Shown here piece by piece: positions 21,118 to 21,431 of a stretch of 21,431 nucleotides of DNA. How positions within the stretch are numbered: the stretch's first letter is position 1; every line of letters begins with the position of its first letter. The notes under the pieces were generated by a model. It made no database searches. It was not told the DNA's origin and saw nothing but the letters and a program-made list of their open reading frames with translations. This DNA is from CAYXZR01 sp964470025 (GTDB lineage Bacteria > Patescibacteriota > Patescibacteriia > Buchananbacterales > UBA6539). The stretch is taken from assembly GCA_964470025.1 (NCBI GenBank), contig CAYXZR010000014.1, forward strand, positions 1 to 21,431. Reading direction: 5' to 3'. A program made the translations under genes and the position numbers.

Positions 21118-21431
21118 ATGCACAAAATTCACTATACTTCTCTAAAGGCACTAAGCATGGCAATTGCAACTCTAACAACTGCCAGTATTTTCTTCTTTTC
21201 TGCTCCACAAGAAGCACAAGGCCGCATATTTGACCCCAATAACATCATTACTGATCAAGATCTTTTTGATCACAACTCTCTCACAGTCACTGCAATACAA
21301 AAATTCCTTGAACGTGAAGGGTCTGTACTTGCAAACTACACACAAGTCATCAATGGTATTGCCCTAAAAACATCTCAAATTATTAAGCAAGTCTCAGATC
21401 AAGAAAAAGTAAACCCAAAATTCCTTCTAAC
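21118..21431 (+). CDS. N-terminal part of a secreted protein (window edge)
   Basis: The open frame runs off the window end (104 codons seen). Signal peptide: MHKIHYTSLKALSMAIAT, then TTASIFFFSAPQEAQG. The mature start (RIFDPNNIITDQDLFDHNSLTVTAIQKFLE in pieces, then REGSVLANYTQVINGIALKTSQIIKQVSDQEKVNPKFLL) matches a recurrent type of exported protein in candidate phyla bacteria, with N-PNNIITD, a helix, GS-LANY, and INPKFLL-like motifs. These may be wall-hydrolase or wall-binding proteins; the function is not established. The start at the ATG at 21118 lacks an SD. A 23-codon ORF with an SD begins upstream at 21074 in another frame. Confidence 0.88.
   Translation, partial: MHKIHYTSLKALSMAIATLTTASIFFFSAPQEAQGRIFDPNNIITDQDLFDHNSLTVTAIQKFLEREGSVLANYTQVINGIALKTSQIIKQVSDQEKVNPKFLL

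Overview
The window looks like a chromosomal segment of a candidate-phyla-radiation bacterium (Patescibacteria, probably Parcubacteria-like). This is inferred from several things: compact A+T-rich gene layout, secreted lamin-tail/PKD and TSP3-repeat proteins, small one- or two-TM proteins of the kind common in that group, a 23S rRNA with extra hairpins, and many genes without a Shine-Dalgarno (SD) sequence. The standard genetic code fits. The species cannot be named from the sequence alone.

Layout. (1) 1-2159: the 5' two thirds of a 23S rRNA gene on the minus strand. It is preceded by a roughly 330-nt leader and a perfect-consensus promoter at 2496-2524, with no 16S upstream in the window. 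(2) 2655-4830: an accessory-looking stretch. It holds a lone hypothetical gene, a 125-bp palindromic element, and then plus-strand tiny genes (34, 49, 75, 93 and 64 aa). Each unit has a promoter, most have strong SDs, and each ends in a terminator. The 75- and 93-aa products are divergent tandem paralogues. (3) 4865-8683: minus-strand genes for an AHSA1-like protein, membrane and Cys-rich proteins, a DUF1761 protein, a glycine-zipper peptide and a 510-aa surface protein. (4) 8711-9146: tRNA-Leu(UAG), back-to-back promoters around a 20-bp palindrome, and a ~100-nt three-hairpin RNA that is either an sRNA or an attenuator leader. (5) 9147-11239: a large lamin-tail/PKD surface protein and a 53-aa membrane protein. 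(6) 11236-13735: a umuDC pair whose UmuD lacks the protease Ser and Lys. Its promoter carries a GTTC-N7-GTTC motif (the alphaproteobacterial SOS-box form), and an HD-GYP gene diverges from it. (7) 13769-16410: tRNA-Leu(UAA), a SpoU methyltransferase, tRNA-Gly(GCC), a secreted protein and ruvB. (8) 16428-21431: a Wzx-like flippase and O-antigen-ligase-like operon, a ribosome-hibernation-factor-like protein, a TM-helix-repeat channel-like protein, and the start of a secreted protein.

How the parts fit. DNA damage tolerance and recombination (umuDC, ruvB) sit next to translation genes (rRNA, tRNAs, rRNA/tRNA methylase, hibernation factor) and cell-surface genes. Two expression styles coexist. 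Many chromosomal genes have a -10 box only 6-9 nt before the start codon, which implies leaderless mRNAs. The small-gene cluster at 3.5-4.8 kb uses TTGACA promoters and SD sequences. That contrast, the tandem paralogues, and the flanking palindromic element make 3.2-4.8 kb the best candidate for an undescribed system. The dead-protease UmuD with its SOS-like box is the best candidate for unusual regulation.
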